Shown piece after piece: positions 15,201-20,419 of a stretch of 20,419 nt of DNA. Source of the stretch: a virus. Made by a program: the position numbers and the translations under genes. Below the pieces are notes generated by a model. It was not told the origin of the DNA and searched no databases. It was given only the letters and a program-made list of their open reading frames with translations. The DNA is taken from positions 1 through 20,419 of IMG/VR virus record IMGVR_UViG_3300020312_000033; one strand, 5' to 3'. The number at the start of each line of letters is the position of its first letter. Within the stretch, counting starts at the first letter, position 1.

Positions 15201-15380
15201 GACTAAATTAGAAACCGACATTCCTGCTACACTTATCGCACCAAATGAACCTGTGGAAGAAACGGAAGCACTTATATTATTATCAGCAGTTATATCGCCA
15301 ATAAAAGAATGCGATGAACCCGAAAAGGTATATGAACCTGTGAGTTTAGTATTTAGTTGTTTGCTTGATAGCTTAGCCAT
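12255..15380 (-). CDS. Large virion/fibre-type protein of unknown function (1041 aa)
   Basis: The product is a 1041-residue, Ser/Thr/Gly-rich protein. The N-terminal part (about 1-50) has GSYTFSGSSHSFIGDITADN and an ISASVSSTGSFG turn like those of the other fibres. Residues of about 57-180 repeat 'SSSFSTRLSTEETNVDNLQT', a helical, coiled-coil-like stalk. Another STGSFG turn lies near residue 245. The rest, to the end at LDDITLTFS, looks like several beta domains with aromatic-rich spots (KYHASKGLFTSVSSSGYYRW; SRYWYPANYGTGSYKYYIRR). No enzymatic motif is visible. The start overlaps the 95-aa gene by 8 bases and has no clear ribosome site, so translation probably depends on coupling. It could be a baseplate-attached fibre or the receptor-binding part. 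Confidence 0.8.
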   Translation of the reverse strand: MAKLSSKQLNTKLTGSYTFSGSSHSFIGDITADNNISASVSSTGSFGAISVAGMSVSNLVDVSSSISTRLSTEETNVDNLQTDSGSFSTRITTAETELSNTLVSSSAQIASDISGSFTDASSSFSTRLSTEETNVDNLQTDSGSFSTRITNLKTDSGSFSTRVTTNTSTGSILAGTGNIQGLGTTNNVQFNHITASGNISSSGTVFADKFQSTGGDSDGILFTDDLNITGSITVTGNVSGSSTSTGSFGYLEGISFGTQAQANITGSFSAASASFATTTTENQARLDTIQQFTGSYATTGSNTFIGDQIVSGSVFLTGSNHISGTIKVNAEGVYSSSTAIFTNNITNGYPTSNPWGSNLEGSYFNNFNNTTHVSEILRFMSGVMSHSLDVADAAPNTKTFASVDTNDNNLGGTDTVDGYLPQSYDSTNATMKYLVTKDWVTAGEQIFQGITQYHDNGGTYFIDFDSNSGGSTSVSSSVDTELFGLGGLTSGGPTDFKVRVHATHSFSDTGSVSAPTAASNTHTTQSKLDLTLGSFGTSDGLTLTKIATNVPAVIPAAFQDGKFVNVGGTSQLSGSLSRKYHASKGLFTSVSSSGYYRWHDLKVGIASGSGNYQFVNGTTKSHFWAPIDQISSDIGTNSLSIAQVTQSYLTAASRSLSGAPYLTGATYHISASVRGLFDPMYAASSTLVDDNIGSVGVGSVGGSGIDDVSTSGGTIQTANAVFASDSGSVRATSAVPTRTDVVRFNATYTLSGTTGDNIQQSSTLTDETFTVGIRARNRASSQSTLQTETIFYHSASLFGQPASSGSMGVYQRTQGYDGGSLTGTTELFSGEDFRIKLNNNVLGFNGDAFTQTYTVDRSEANRVIGEQDLQVKPGFLVNPGGSSRYWYPANYGTGSYKYYIRRFQTSGTKTSMTVNLNNTTLVNWKATTDDRVACALIFKSAASGSGTNSELSRARIYDPSELTANLISSSVAHQTDFHLNPFTDALDLYGNTGGSLNSGTYTVPIRNADGIFLDNNDNELYVVVRYAGDPTPLDDITLTFS
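14953..15008 (-). repeat. 56-bp direct repeat in the 1041-aa gene, copy 2
   Basis: Matches 15127-15182 at 55 of 56 bases (one C/T change). It encodes STRLSTEETNVDNLQTDSG in the coiled-coil-like stalk. A weaker third partial copy follows at about 14903-14944. Confidence 0.9.
15127..15182 (-). repeat. 56-bp direct repeat in the 1041-aa gene, copy 1
   Basis: Partner of 14953-15008, 174 bases apart (58 codons, so in frame). Near identity at silent positions points to a recent duplication or gene conversion of a stalk segment. Confidence 0.9.
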
Positions 15381-15660
15381 TATCTTTTACCATTCTAAGT
15401 GTCTGTCTTTGTTCTGTTCGTTTTTGCTCCCACCAGTTAGTGATAGATTTGGAAATATTTTTCTTGTGTTGAATAGTCTTTGGTTGTTTCATTTTTTCTA
15501 TAGTCTCAACCGTTAGTTTTCTATCCATCTGTGCACAAGATTTACAAACACTATTATTTCCAACTGCTCTATCAAAAGCGTCTTTTCTTGTATAGGTAAT
15601 CATCCTACTACAATCAGGACACTTTCTATTTTTTCTGTTAGGCCAATTTCTTTTTCTCAT
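15373..15660 (-). CDS. Zn-finger/NUMOD3-like small protein, probable homing-endonuclease remnant or relative
   Basis: The product is 95 residues, very basic. Two CxxC pairs (CPDC at 14-17, CKSC at 39-42) would bind one zinc ion. A helical basic segment follows, TIEKMKQPKTIQHKKNISKS (53-72), resembling the NUMOD3 DNA-binding helices of phage HNH and GIY-YIG homing endonucleases. No HNH or GIY-YIG catalytic motif is present, so it may be a truncated free-standing endonuclease or only a DNA-binding protein. The ATG at 15660 is preferred; a TTG 15 bases upstream is in frame but has no support. Neither start has a ribosome site. It splits two structural genes and is bracketed by a 14-bp inverted repeat, both consistent with insertion. 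Confidence 0.7.
   Translation of the reverse strand: MRKRNWPNRKNRKCPDCSRMITYTRKDAFDRAVGNNSVCKSCAQMDRKLTVETIEKMKQPKTIQHKKNISKSITNWWEQKRTEQRQTLRMVKDNG
15383..15396. repeat. Left arm of 14-bp inverted repeat around the 95-aa gene
   Basis: TCTTTTACCATTCT, perfect reverse complement of 15676-15689. It lies in the last codons of the 95-aa gene, 3-16 bases before the start codon of the 1041-aa gene, covering where that gene's ribosome site should be. Confidence 0.9.
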
Positions 15661-15664
15661 AATA

Positions 15665-15673
15665 ATAAATATC
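15665..15673. promoter_or_regulatory. ATAAATATC intergenic element
   Basis: An exact copy of the recurring element (GATATTTAT on the coding strand). It sits only 4 bases before the ATG of the 95-aa gene, closer than anywhere else, and directly beside the right inverted-repeat arm. It may once have served the 1041-aa gene. Confidence 0.4.
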
Positions 15674-15675
15674 AA

Positions 15676-15689
15676 AGAATGGTAAAAGA
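15676..15689. repeat. Right arm of 14-bp inverted repeat around the 95-aa gene
   Basis: AGAATGGTAAAAGA, in the short gap between the 331-aa gene and the 95-aa gene. With the left arm it encloses 279 bases holding nearly the whole 95-aa gene. Confidence 0.9.
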
Positions 15690-15696
15690 AATGTGG

Positions 15697-16692
15697 TTAC
15701 GAATCAAATTTTCCCCATGCTAAAATTTCATCACTAGCTTCTAAAACATAACCTATACTATCAGTATCAACTTCAACTTGGAACAAACTACCACTCTGTT
15801 TTATTGTCAGAGCGTCATGTTCCATATATTGACCATTCAAGAAAAATATAAAATCATTTTCGTTTGTAGCTGAAAAACCTGTCGGTGCTGAAGCAGTTAT
15901 AGCGTTAAAACTACCTGTCTTAAATCCTGAAAAATCACCGAATGTAGCAGAGCCAGTATATGATGCAGCTTTCTTTACAAAACATTTTCTCAAATAAGAA
16001 TCCCTTTGGTCTACATAAATTTTTGATGTAGCTGCTGCATTATCCGATGGTGTCGTTGGTAATCCCAATACCTCACCATCACCACTAAAAGTAAGGTTAG
16101 CTGCACTTGCCATTGTGGATGATGCTAAACCTGTAATTGTTTTGTTTGTTAATGTATCTGTAGTAGAGACACCGACTATGTTGATATTACTACCAGCGGC
16201 ATTATCTATAGCCCATCTTGTTTCACTATGGTCAAATATTAATTGTGCGTTAGTTCCACCACTTCTACCAACCCTTATTCCACTATCTTGTGAACCTAAA
16301 GCAGTAGAGCCTGTAAAATTTAAATCAAGAATTGGGTCTTCTACTGTCATAGTTTCAACATTATTAAAAGAAGACGAACCCTCAACAATCAAATCACCAT
16401 GCACTTTTACCGAACCACTCATAAATCCAATTGGGAATGTGATTGCTAGACTATTTCCAAAACTACTTGATGCATATAAACCACCTAATAGAGATATATT
16501 ACTTGCTGAAATGTTTCCTGTCGTCAAATCTCCTTGTGCTAAGTCAAGTGAACCAGAACCTATAAACTCAGGTGTCATTTTCTTCTGTTCCCACTCAAAC
16601 AAACCACTTGATTGCGTAACTTCAGTAGATACTAATACCTCTTGTTTCCTTTGTTGTGGTTGAGCTTGTCTTACTAAATCAATGTATGCCAT
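15697..16692 (-). CDS. Fibre-like virion protein (331 aa)
   Basis: The 331-residue product starts MAYIDLVRQAQPQQRKQEVL. Its middle has typical phage-fibre motifs: VHGDLIVEGSSSFNNVETMT followed by VEDPILDLNFTG (about 95-130), a DTLTNKTITGL segment (about 178-188), and 'GLPTTPSDNAAATSKIYVDQ' (about 210-229), a motif seen in many phage tail fibre and appendage proteins. The C-terminal part (about 283-331) starts FFLNGQYMEHDALTIKQSG and ends DEILAWGKFDS, a small domain type common at fibre ends. The start overlaps the stop of the 168-aa gene (TAATG), so they are translated together. It most likely attaches to the neck or baseplate as a short fibre or adaptor; the exact site is unknown. Confidence 0.85.
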   Translation of the reverse strand: MAYIDLVRQAQPQQRKQEVLVSTEVTQSSGLFEWEQKKMTPEFIGSGSLDLAQGDLTTGNISASNISLLGGLYASSSFGNSLAITFPIGFMSGSVKVHGDLIVEGSSSFNNVETMTVEDPILDLNFTGSTALGSQDSGIRVGRSGGTNAQLIFDHSETRWAIDNAAGSNINIVGVSTTDTLTNKTITGLASSTMASAANLTFSGDGEVLGLPTTPSDNAAATSKIYVDQRDSYLRKCFVKKAASYTGSATFGDFSGFKTGSFNAITASAPTGFSATNENDFIFFLNGQYMEHDALTIKQSGSLFQVEVDTDSIGYVLEASDEILAWGKFDS

Positions 16693-17198
16693 TATGTTCT
16701 TCCTAACTGATACTCAACTTGAATGGTATCATCACTTGTTAAGTTGATACCAAAAAGTCTTCCGTTTTGTTCGAATTTTTTATATAATCTCAGTTGTCTA
16801 TAATTATCAACTAACTTAAAGTCTGACTCAAATTTCTTAGTAATCCCATTCGGACTTTGTGCTTGTTTTACTGTGTTCACACTTACAGAAATACTCTCTA
16901 TTTTATCGGTGGAGGATAATCCAAAATCTAATTGGTAATGTTGTCCTGTTTCTTCTCCTGGTGAAAAATCACTTAGTTTGTAATTTCTTCTTTGTATGTT
17001 GTATCGATGATTACCATCACCAAGTGATATAACATCTGCATTCTTTGTTGCGTAACCTTTTTCATTTGCCATCTGAAATGGAACTCTATTATTATTAGTG
17101 TCCTTAAACTCCATTACGTCAGCGTTAAACTTTGACTCACTTACTGGAGCCATAAACTTTCGGTTTGAACCCTTATATCCTTGTAAAAACTCTCTCAT
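16692..17198 (-). CDS. Structural protein of unknown function (168 aa)
   Basis: The 168-residue product opens MREFLQGYKGSNRKFMAPVS. The strand-rich body includes YNIQRRNYKLSDFSPGEETG and the closing part ends TSDDTIQVEYQLGRT, whose 'DD-I-V-Y' end resembles the ends of the gp15-like and 331-aa neighbours. I do not recognise a named family. The start lies 2 bases after the gp15 stop and lacks a clear ribosome site; an internal ATG at residue 16 (MAPVSESKF) has a better upstream purine run (AAGGGT at some distance) and is a possible alternative. Coupling on both sides places it in the neck-to-fibre operon, so a minor tail protein is likely. Confidence 0.78.
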   Translation of the reverse strand: MREFLQGYKGSNRKFMAPVSESKFNADVMEFKDTNNNRVPFQMANEKGYATKNADVISLGDGNHRYNIQRRNYKLSDFSPGEETGQHYQLDFGLSSTDKIESISVSVNTVKQAQSPNGITKKFESDFKLVDNYRQLRLYKKFEQNGRLFGINLTSDDTIQVEYQLGRT

Positions 17199-17200
17199 GA

Positions 17201-18571
17201 TTAAGTCACTGTTTTCTGATAAGTTATATTCAACCTATCGTTTGTTACTAAATTAAATCCTGGTGCCAAATTCGAACTATTTCCTTTTACTGCTAAATGT
17301 GTTTTACTAAATGTTAAAGAGCCTGTTAAGAAGAAGTCTGCTGGATCGTCACTTGATTCTTGATTTGTGTTAGAAATCATATGTGTTCCATTCAATGAAA
17401 CTTGTAAACTTCCTGTTAGAACCGACATACTTGACGAAAAACTACCAAGTTGTAAATCATACAATTGTGTAGTTCCATCTTTTGAGGATGATTGATTTCC
17501 ATTAATAACAATTGTTTTTTGTTGATAAAACTTGTTACCCTCTTCGTAATTAATAACCGCTTTGAAATCACGAGAACTTGTTGGTGCACCACCATTCCTC
17601 ATAACAAACATTGTCTCACCACCATATATGTTCGTAAACTCTAAATCTTGTATTTCCTGCCCAGCTGCATTTCTTACACCTCTGATAAAATCTGTCGTTC
17701 CTGCTAATCCACTATTTCTTTTTGTTGTAGACGTAAAAGCACGTAGTGTTTCCGTTTTTGTATTTGGATTGAAAAGTGAAGAAACACTCATATCTGTCTC
17801 ATCTACAATATCAATCTTTTTTGGTGTAATGTATTTTTGTGTATTTAATTTGTCATTAAATGCTTCAGGAACCAAATAACCATACAATTGTAATGAAAAT
17901 GTAGTCTTAATAAATCTTTCACCCTCACTCATCTCTGTAGAATCTTCGAATGACTCAATATTAGATTGGAACTTTAACTTTCCTGGCTCTCCCCAATATG
18001 AACCATCAGCCCAATTTATCTTTTCTATAATCTTGTTCATTTGTTCTATGTAAGCGGTGAATATAATACACTCATAATTAAGTGTAACATAGTCAGGCAT
18101 AGCTACGTTGTATAATTCTCTTTGTGGTATTAAACCTCTGTCTGCTGAAAATCTATTATATCTATTTTGTGCAGAATGTTTTTTCTCAAACGTGTAAAAT
18201 AACTTTGGGTCGTTTGAATCAAGTTTATCTACTGCTATTTCTGTTCTTTTAGACATGGATGTTCTTCTAAAAGCAATGACAGGTGTTATTATCTGTCTTT
18301 TACTATCTCTCATAAAACCAGTTCTACGTATAGCAGCCCATCTTTCAGGATTAGCATACATTAGTGGAACTTTTACTTCCTCACCTTGTTCCATAACTGT
18401 GGGTTTAATCACATTATTGAAGTAATACATGATAGAGGCATCAACATCTAGCAAACCAACTTCGACATTCTTAACTTCGTCATTGGTTCTTCTTTTTATT
18501 CTACCTCTATTTTCTACACCACCATACTGAATAAATCTTTCACTACGTGGTAATGGTTTTGTTCTAGCCAC
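17201..18571 (-). CDS. gp15: Tail terminator/sheath stabiliser, T4 gp15 homologue with C-terminal extension
   Basis: The 456-residue product caps the tail and joins it to the neck in T4-type phages. Residues 40-245 follow T4 gp15 in order: FNNVIKPTVMEQGEEVKVPL, MYANPERWAAIRR, ITPVIAFRRTSM, then NYECIIFTAYIEQMNKIIEK and, after an acidic stretch, IKTTFSLQLYGYLVPEA. T4 gp15 is 272 residues, so about 180 more follow here. The end of this extension (about 391-456) has VSLNGTHM and NLAPGFNLVTNDRLNITYQK, like small fibre end domains. The start is GTG, overlapping the TAG stop of the gp14-like gene (TAGTG) and preceded by AGGAG, which decides it. The core assignment is from remembered motif order, not a search. 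Confidence 0.85.
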   Translation of the reverse strand: MARTKPLPRSERFIQYGGVENRGRIKRRTNDEVKNVEVGLLDVDASIMYYFNNVIKPTVMEQGEEVKVPLMYANPERWAAIRRTGFMRDSKRQIITPVIAFRRTSMSKRTEIAVDKLDSNDPKLFYTFEKKHSAQNRYNRFSADRGLIPQRELYNVAMPDYVTLNYECIIFTAYIEQMNKIIEKINWADGSYWGEPGKLKFQSNIESFEDSTEMSEGERFIKTTFSLQLYGYLVPEAFNDKLNTQKYITPKKIDIVDETDMSVSSLFNPNTKTETLRAFTSTTKRNSGLAGTTDFIRGVRNAAGQEIQDLEFTNIYGGETMFVMRNGGAPTSSRDFKAVINYEEGNKFYQQKTIVINGNQSSSKDGTTQLYDLQLGSFSSSMSVLTGSLQVSLNGTHMISNTNQESSDDPADFFLTGSLTFSKTHLAVKGNSSNLAPGFNLVTNDRLNITYQKTVT

Positions 18572-19056
18572 TAATTACTCCTAACTCTTTCTATCTGTAG
18601 GTTGGAACGTCTCACCAAGAATGCTGATAGAACTACAGACCAATTGTTGTTGTAGTCACCACCAACTAACTGATTCTCATTCATGTTAGAAACTTCCCAA
18701 TGTCCTAAGTTCCAATCAATAATATCACCAAGTTCTGGTCTAACATCTGCATCTATCAGAGATTGTCTAAGTATAGCAAATGTCGCGTTCTGTCTTAAAT
18801 CTGGTCCGAACTCATCTGTATTAAAATCAAAATCATCTGCTGTGATGAGTGATGCTACCTCAACACCTGGTTTGTATAATTTACCAGCTGCAGCTTCACC
18901 ATACATATTTGTTGATGTTTCTTGTATAGAGTGTTGATAAATGACTATTGTTTGATTTATAATACCATCTTGATTTGATGTCAAATCACCGACAAGTTCA
19001 TTATTGACTCTATCCATGAAATCTCTGTCATTTTGTGAATAATATCTTGTAGCCAT
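18571..19056 (-). CDS. gp14: Neck protein, T4 gp14-like
   Basis: The 161-residue product starts MATRYYSQNDRDFMDRVNNE. It has the order seen in T4 gp14: YKPGVEVASLI (61-71), a DFDFNTDEFGPDLRQNATFA segment (75-94), then PELGDIIDWNLGHWEVSNMN (107-126), equivalent to the 'GDLIYFP-DNSLFEI-WV' stretch of T4. T4 gp14 is 256 residues, so this is a shorter form lacking the T4 C-terminal part. In T4, gp13 and gp14 form the neck that closes the head and receives the tail. Here it sits between the gp13-like and gp15-like genes, the same order as in T4. The identity is well supported by order and moderately by sequence. Confidence 0.8.
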   Translation of the reverse strand: MATRYYSQNDRDFMDRVNNELVGDLTSNQDGIINQTIVIYQHSIQETSTNMYGEAAAGKLYKPGVEVASLITADDFDFNTDEFGPDLRQNATFAILRQSLIDADVRPELGDIIDWNLGHWEVSNMNENQLVGGDYNNNWSVVLSAFLVRRSNLQIERVRSN

Positions 19057-19060
19057 TTAT

Positions 19061-20224
19061 TTAACCTATGTAAATTGGATAAGGAACTTTCTGTAATTTC
19101 TCCTGTAATGCTTGAGCCTCATCTCTTTCTTGTTCCATAAGAGTTTTTCTACTTGTTTGCTCTAACATCTCTCTTAGTTGTGAAATCAAGAACTCTTTTT
19201 CAGTCTGAGCTTCTTGTCTTAGAGTTTCACCATCTAAACTTGTCTCAGCGTTGGGGATAGGAATAGTTCCGTATTTTCCTCTGATAGTTCCTAATAGTTC
19301 TTTTGTTAATGCTAATCCATACTTTCGTATCCATTGAACACCTACTGAATTAATCGAAGCATACTTCATATCTTGATATGGTATGTTAGAGTAATCCGAA
19401 ACCACACCTGAACCACTAGCAGTTCCATATGGTCTTCTTAACATATCATCCCTATCTGCTTTTACTACGTAATCAAAGTATAAGTCAAATGTTGATGTAG
19501 GATTAGGAAACACTCTTAACTGATTGTTCGTCATTTCAAAAGTATAAGCTGATTTTCTTATTTGGTCATTAAACTCTATAGCTTGTATTCTTAACATATC
19601 CTCATATACTGGCATCAACGTAAAGGAAACAGCTGGTGAATACTTACCAAATCCGAATCCCTCTATTAAGTTAATACTACCATATCCTGTGGTTGCATAA
19701 GGGTCGAAGTATCTTTGGATAGCAGGACTTGCTTCATAGTATACCCTTTTAACTTCTATTCCTTTACCACTTTCACTTACCTCTGAAAACAAAGCGTTTA
19801 AATCATATGTTTGTGAACCACTACTTACAGTGATTTTACCCTTTTTCCATTCAACATCACCACCAACACCAGCTTCAGTTCCGTATTGTTCTGAAAGTTC
19901 GATGGTTCTACCCAAACTTGGTTTAAGATTTCTATGTGTAAAATCTGAACTTGTAGGTTGTCCTTGTGCAACTAATAAGTTGTCTTTGATATTAAATTGA
20001 TTTACTTGAGCTGCGTATTCTGCAGTAGCCTCTTCGTAACAAGCAAAAAATTGTGCTGCTTGTAATTCAACGGATACAATTGGATATCCAAGTCTTTTTG
20101 CACACCACTCTGAGAACTGAACTGATGCACTTGCAAAACTAGCTTCTGCGTCATATAACTGCCAGGGTGTTGAGCCCGATGAGTTAAACGAAGCGCTTCC
20201 TGGCCATATTGGCTGTTGTGCCAT
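19061..20224 (-). CDS. gp13: Neck/head-completion protein, T4 gp13-like
   Basis: The product is 387 residues, versus about 309 in T4 gp13. The first 40 residues (MAQQPIWPGSASFNSSGSTP and on) are an extra S/A-rich leader. Residues 43-75, KRLGYPIVSVELQAAQFFAC followed by YEEATAEYAAQVN, match the T4 gp13 opening pattern 'RLGAPIINVEL...QI-DC--RALELY-EY'. The middle has strand-rich sequence with Tyr-rich spots (VYYEASPAIQRYFDPYATTG) and the end is a charged helix (QLREMLEQTSRKTLMEQERD). Its role would be joining head and tail after DNA packaging. A strong AGGAG site sets the start. It is the first gene after a terminator and begins the neck operon. Confidence 0.82.
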   Translation of the reverse strand: MAQQPIWPGSASFNSSGSTPWQLYDAEASFASASVQFSEWCAKRLGYPIVSVELQAAQFFACYEEATAEYAAQVNQFNIKDNLLVAQGQPTSSDFTHRNLKPSLGRTIELSEQYGTEAGVGGDVEWKKGKITVSSGSQTYDLNALFSEVSESGKGIEVKRVYYEASPAIQRYFDPYATTGYGSINLIEGFGFGKYSPAVSFTLMPVYEDMLRIQAIEFNDQIRKSAYTFEMTNNQLRVFPNPTSTFDLYFDYVVKADRDDMLRRPYGTASGSGVVSDYSNIPYQDMKYASINSVGVQWIRKYGLALTKELLGTIRGKYGTIPIPNAETSLDGETLRQEAQTEKEFLISQLREMLEQTSRKTLMEQERDEAQALQEKLQKVPYPIYIG

Positions 20225-20265
20225 AAATTTCTCCTATATATAGAGTATTTTAGATATATCTGATA

Positions 20266-20274
20266 ATAAATATC
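20266..20274. promoter_or_regulatory. ATAAATATC intergenic element at the head of the neck operon
   Basis: An exact copy (GATATTTATTATC on the coding strand), directly after a terminator and 41 bases before the gp13 start, where a promoter is required. A second candidate box, CTAAAATACT (20244-20253, coding strand), lies between it and the ribosome site. Confidence 0.5.
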
Positions 20275-20285
20275 GAATAAACAAA

Positions 20286-20312
20286 AAAGGGGAAGTGTTT
20301 AGCTTCCCCTTT
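20286..20312 (-). terminator. Rho-independent terminator after the partial upstream gene
   Basis: A 10-bp perfect stem (AAAGGGGAAG with CTTCCCCTTT, coding-strand order), a 7-base loop and a run of six U. It begins 23 bases after the stop codon at 20336-20338. The strong A/T tracts on both sides make it the clearest terminator in the window. Confidence 0.95.
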
Positions 20313-20335
20313 AATTTGATTAAGTAGATTAGTTT

Positions 20336-20419
20336 TTACGACTCATCTACCCATGTGCCACGAATGTCAGCAATCATCCAACCAGCTGAGTCTACACCCA
20401 TCAAGTGAACAAAGTCATA
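20336..20419 (-). CDS. C-terminal end of an unidentified gene (partial)
   Basis: Only the last 27 codons are in the window, followed by TAA at 20336-20338. They read YDFVHLMGVDSAGWMIADIR and end GTWVDES. The reading frame is open to the window edge, and the terminator placed 23 bases after the stop supports it as the true end of a minus-strand gene. Too little is visible to name it; position just before the gp13-like gene suggests another head or neck component, but that is inference from gene order only. Confidence 0.7.
   Translation of the reverse strand, partial: YDFVHLMGVDSAGWMIADIRGTWVDES

Noticed and set aside
15661-15675. Upstream TTG start for the 95-aa gene (adding five residues)
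   Set aside because: No ribosome site supports it, and it would place the recurring ATAAATATC element inside the gene. The ATG at 15660 is simpler.
1-20419. tRNA genes, integrase, transposase, toxin-antitoxin or defence genes
   Set aside because: No cloverleaf-like sequence or matching protein motif was seen. Apart from the NUMOD3-like gene and the tiny membrane gene, everything visible looks like a virion structural gene or control DNA.

Overview
The window reads as part of the late, virion-structure region of a T4-like tailed phage (contractile tail, myovirus type). It is AT-rich, gene-dense and coded entirely on the minus strand, so transcription runs from high to low coordinates. The low-complexity S/T/G-rich fibre proteins and the small structural proteins are of a style I associate with uncultured marine myophages. 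I infer that environment from style; nothing in the window names a host. I found no tRNA, integrase, transposase, CRISPR array or + strand gene.

Layout in transcription order. (1) 20419-20336: last 27 codons of an unidentified gene, followed by a strong terminator (20286-20312). (2) 20224-17201: neck and tail-completion block with gp13-like, gp14-like and gp15-like proteins, almost without gaps. The gp15-like protein carries a long extra C-terminal part. (3) 17198-15697: two small structural proteins, the second fibre-like. (4) 15660-15373: a 95-residue Zn-finger/NUMOD3-like gene resembling a homing-endonuclease fragment, bracketed by a perfect 14-bp inverted repeat. (5) 15380-4081: a long fibre cassette. 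It holds a 1041-aa protein, a 1003-aa fibre, two small proteins (108 and 80 aa) and a 1496-aa fibre that ends in a self-cleaving S74 chaperone domain. The 1003- and 1496-aa fibres are paralogues sharing a nearly identical module. (6) 4044-3766: a small coiled-coil protein, then a terminator (3710-3743) and a T4-type late promoter (TATAAATA, 3693-3700). (7) 3647-576: tail sheath gp18, a UUCG-loop terminator (1185-1210), then tail tube gp19. (8) 558-1: a tiny membrane protein and the start of a gp26-like baseplate protein.

The genes would build a contractile tail (tube, sheath, terminator, neck) plus a fibre system; the S74 domain would act as an intramolecular trimerisation chaperone. Three terminators split the region into separately tunable transcripts. 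The most unusual structures are these: a recurring ATAAATAT(C) element in most larger gaps between genes, read as (G)ATATTTAT on the coding strand; the inverted-repeat-bracketed 95-aa gene; a 1.17-kb internal duplication in the long fibre; and a fibre-like C-terminal extension on the gp15 homologue.
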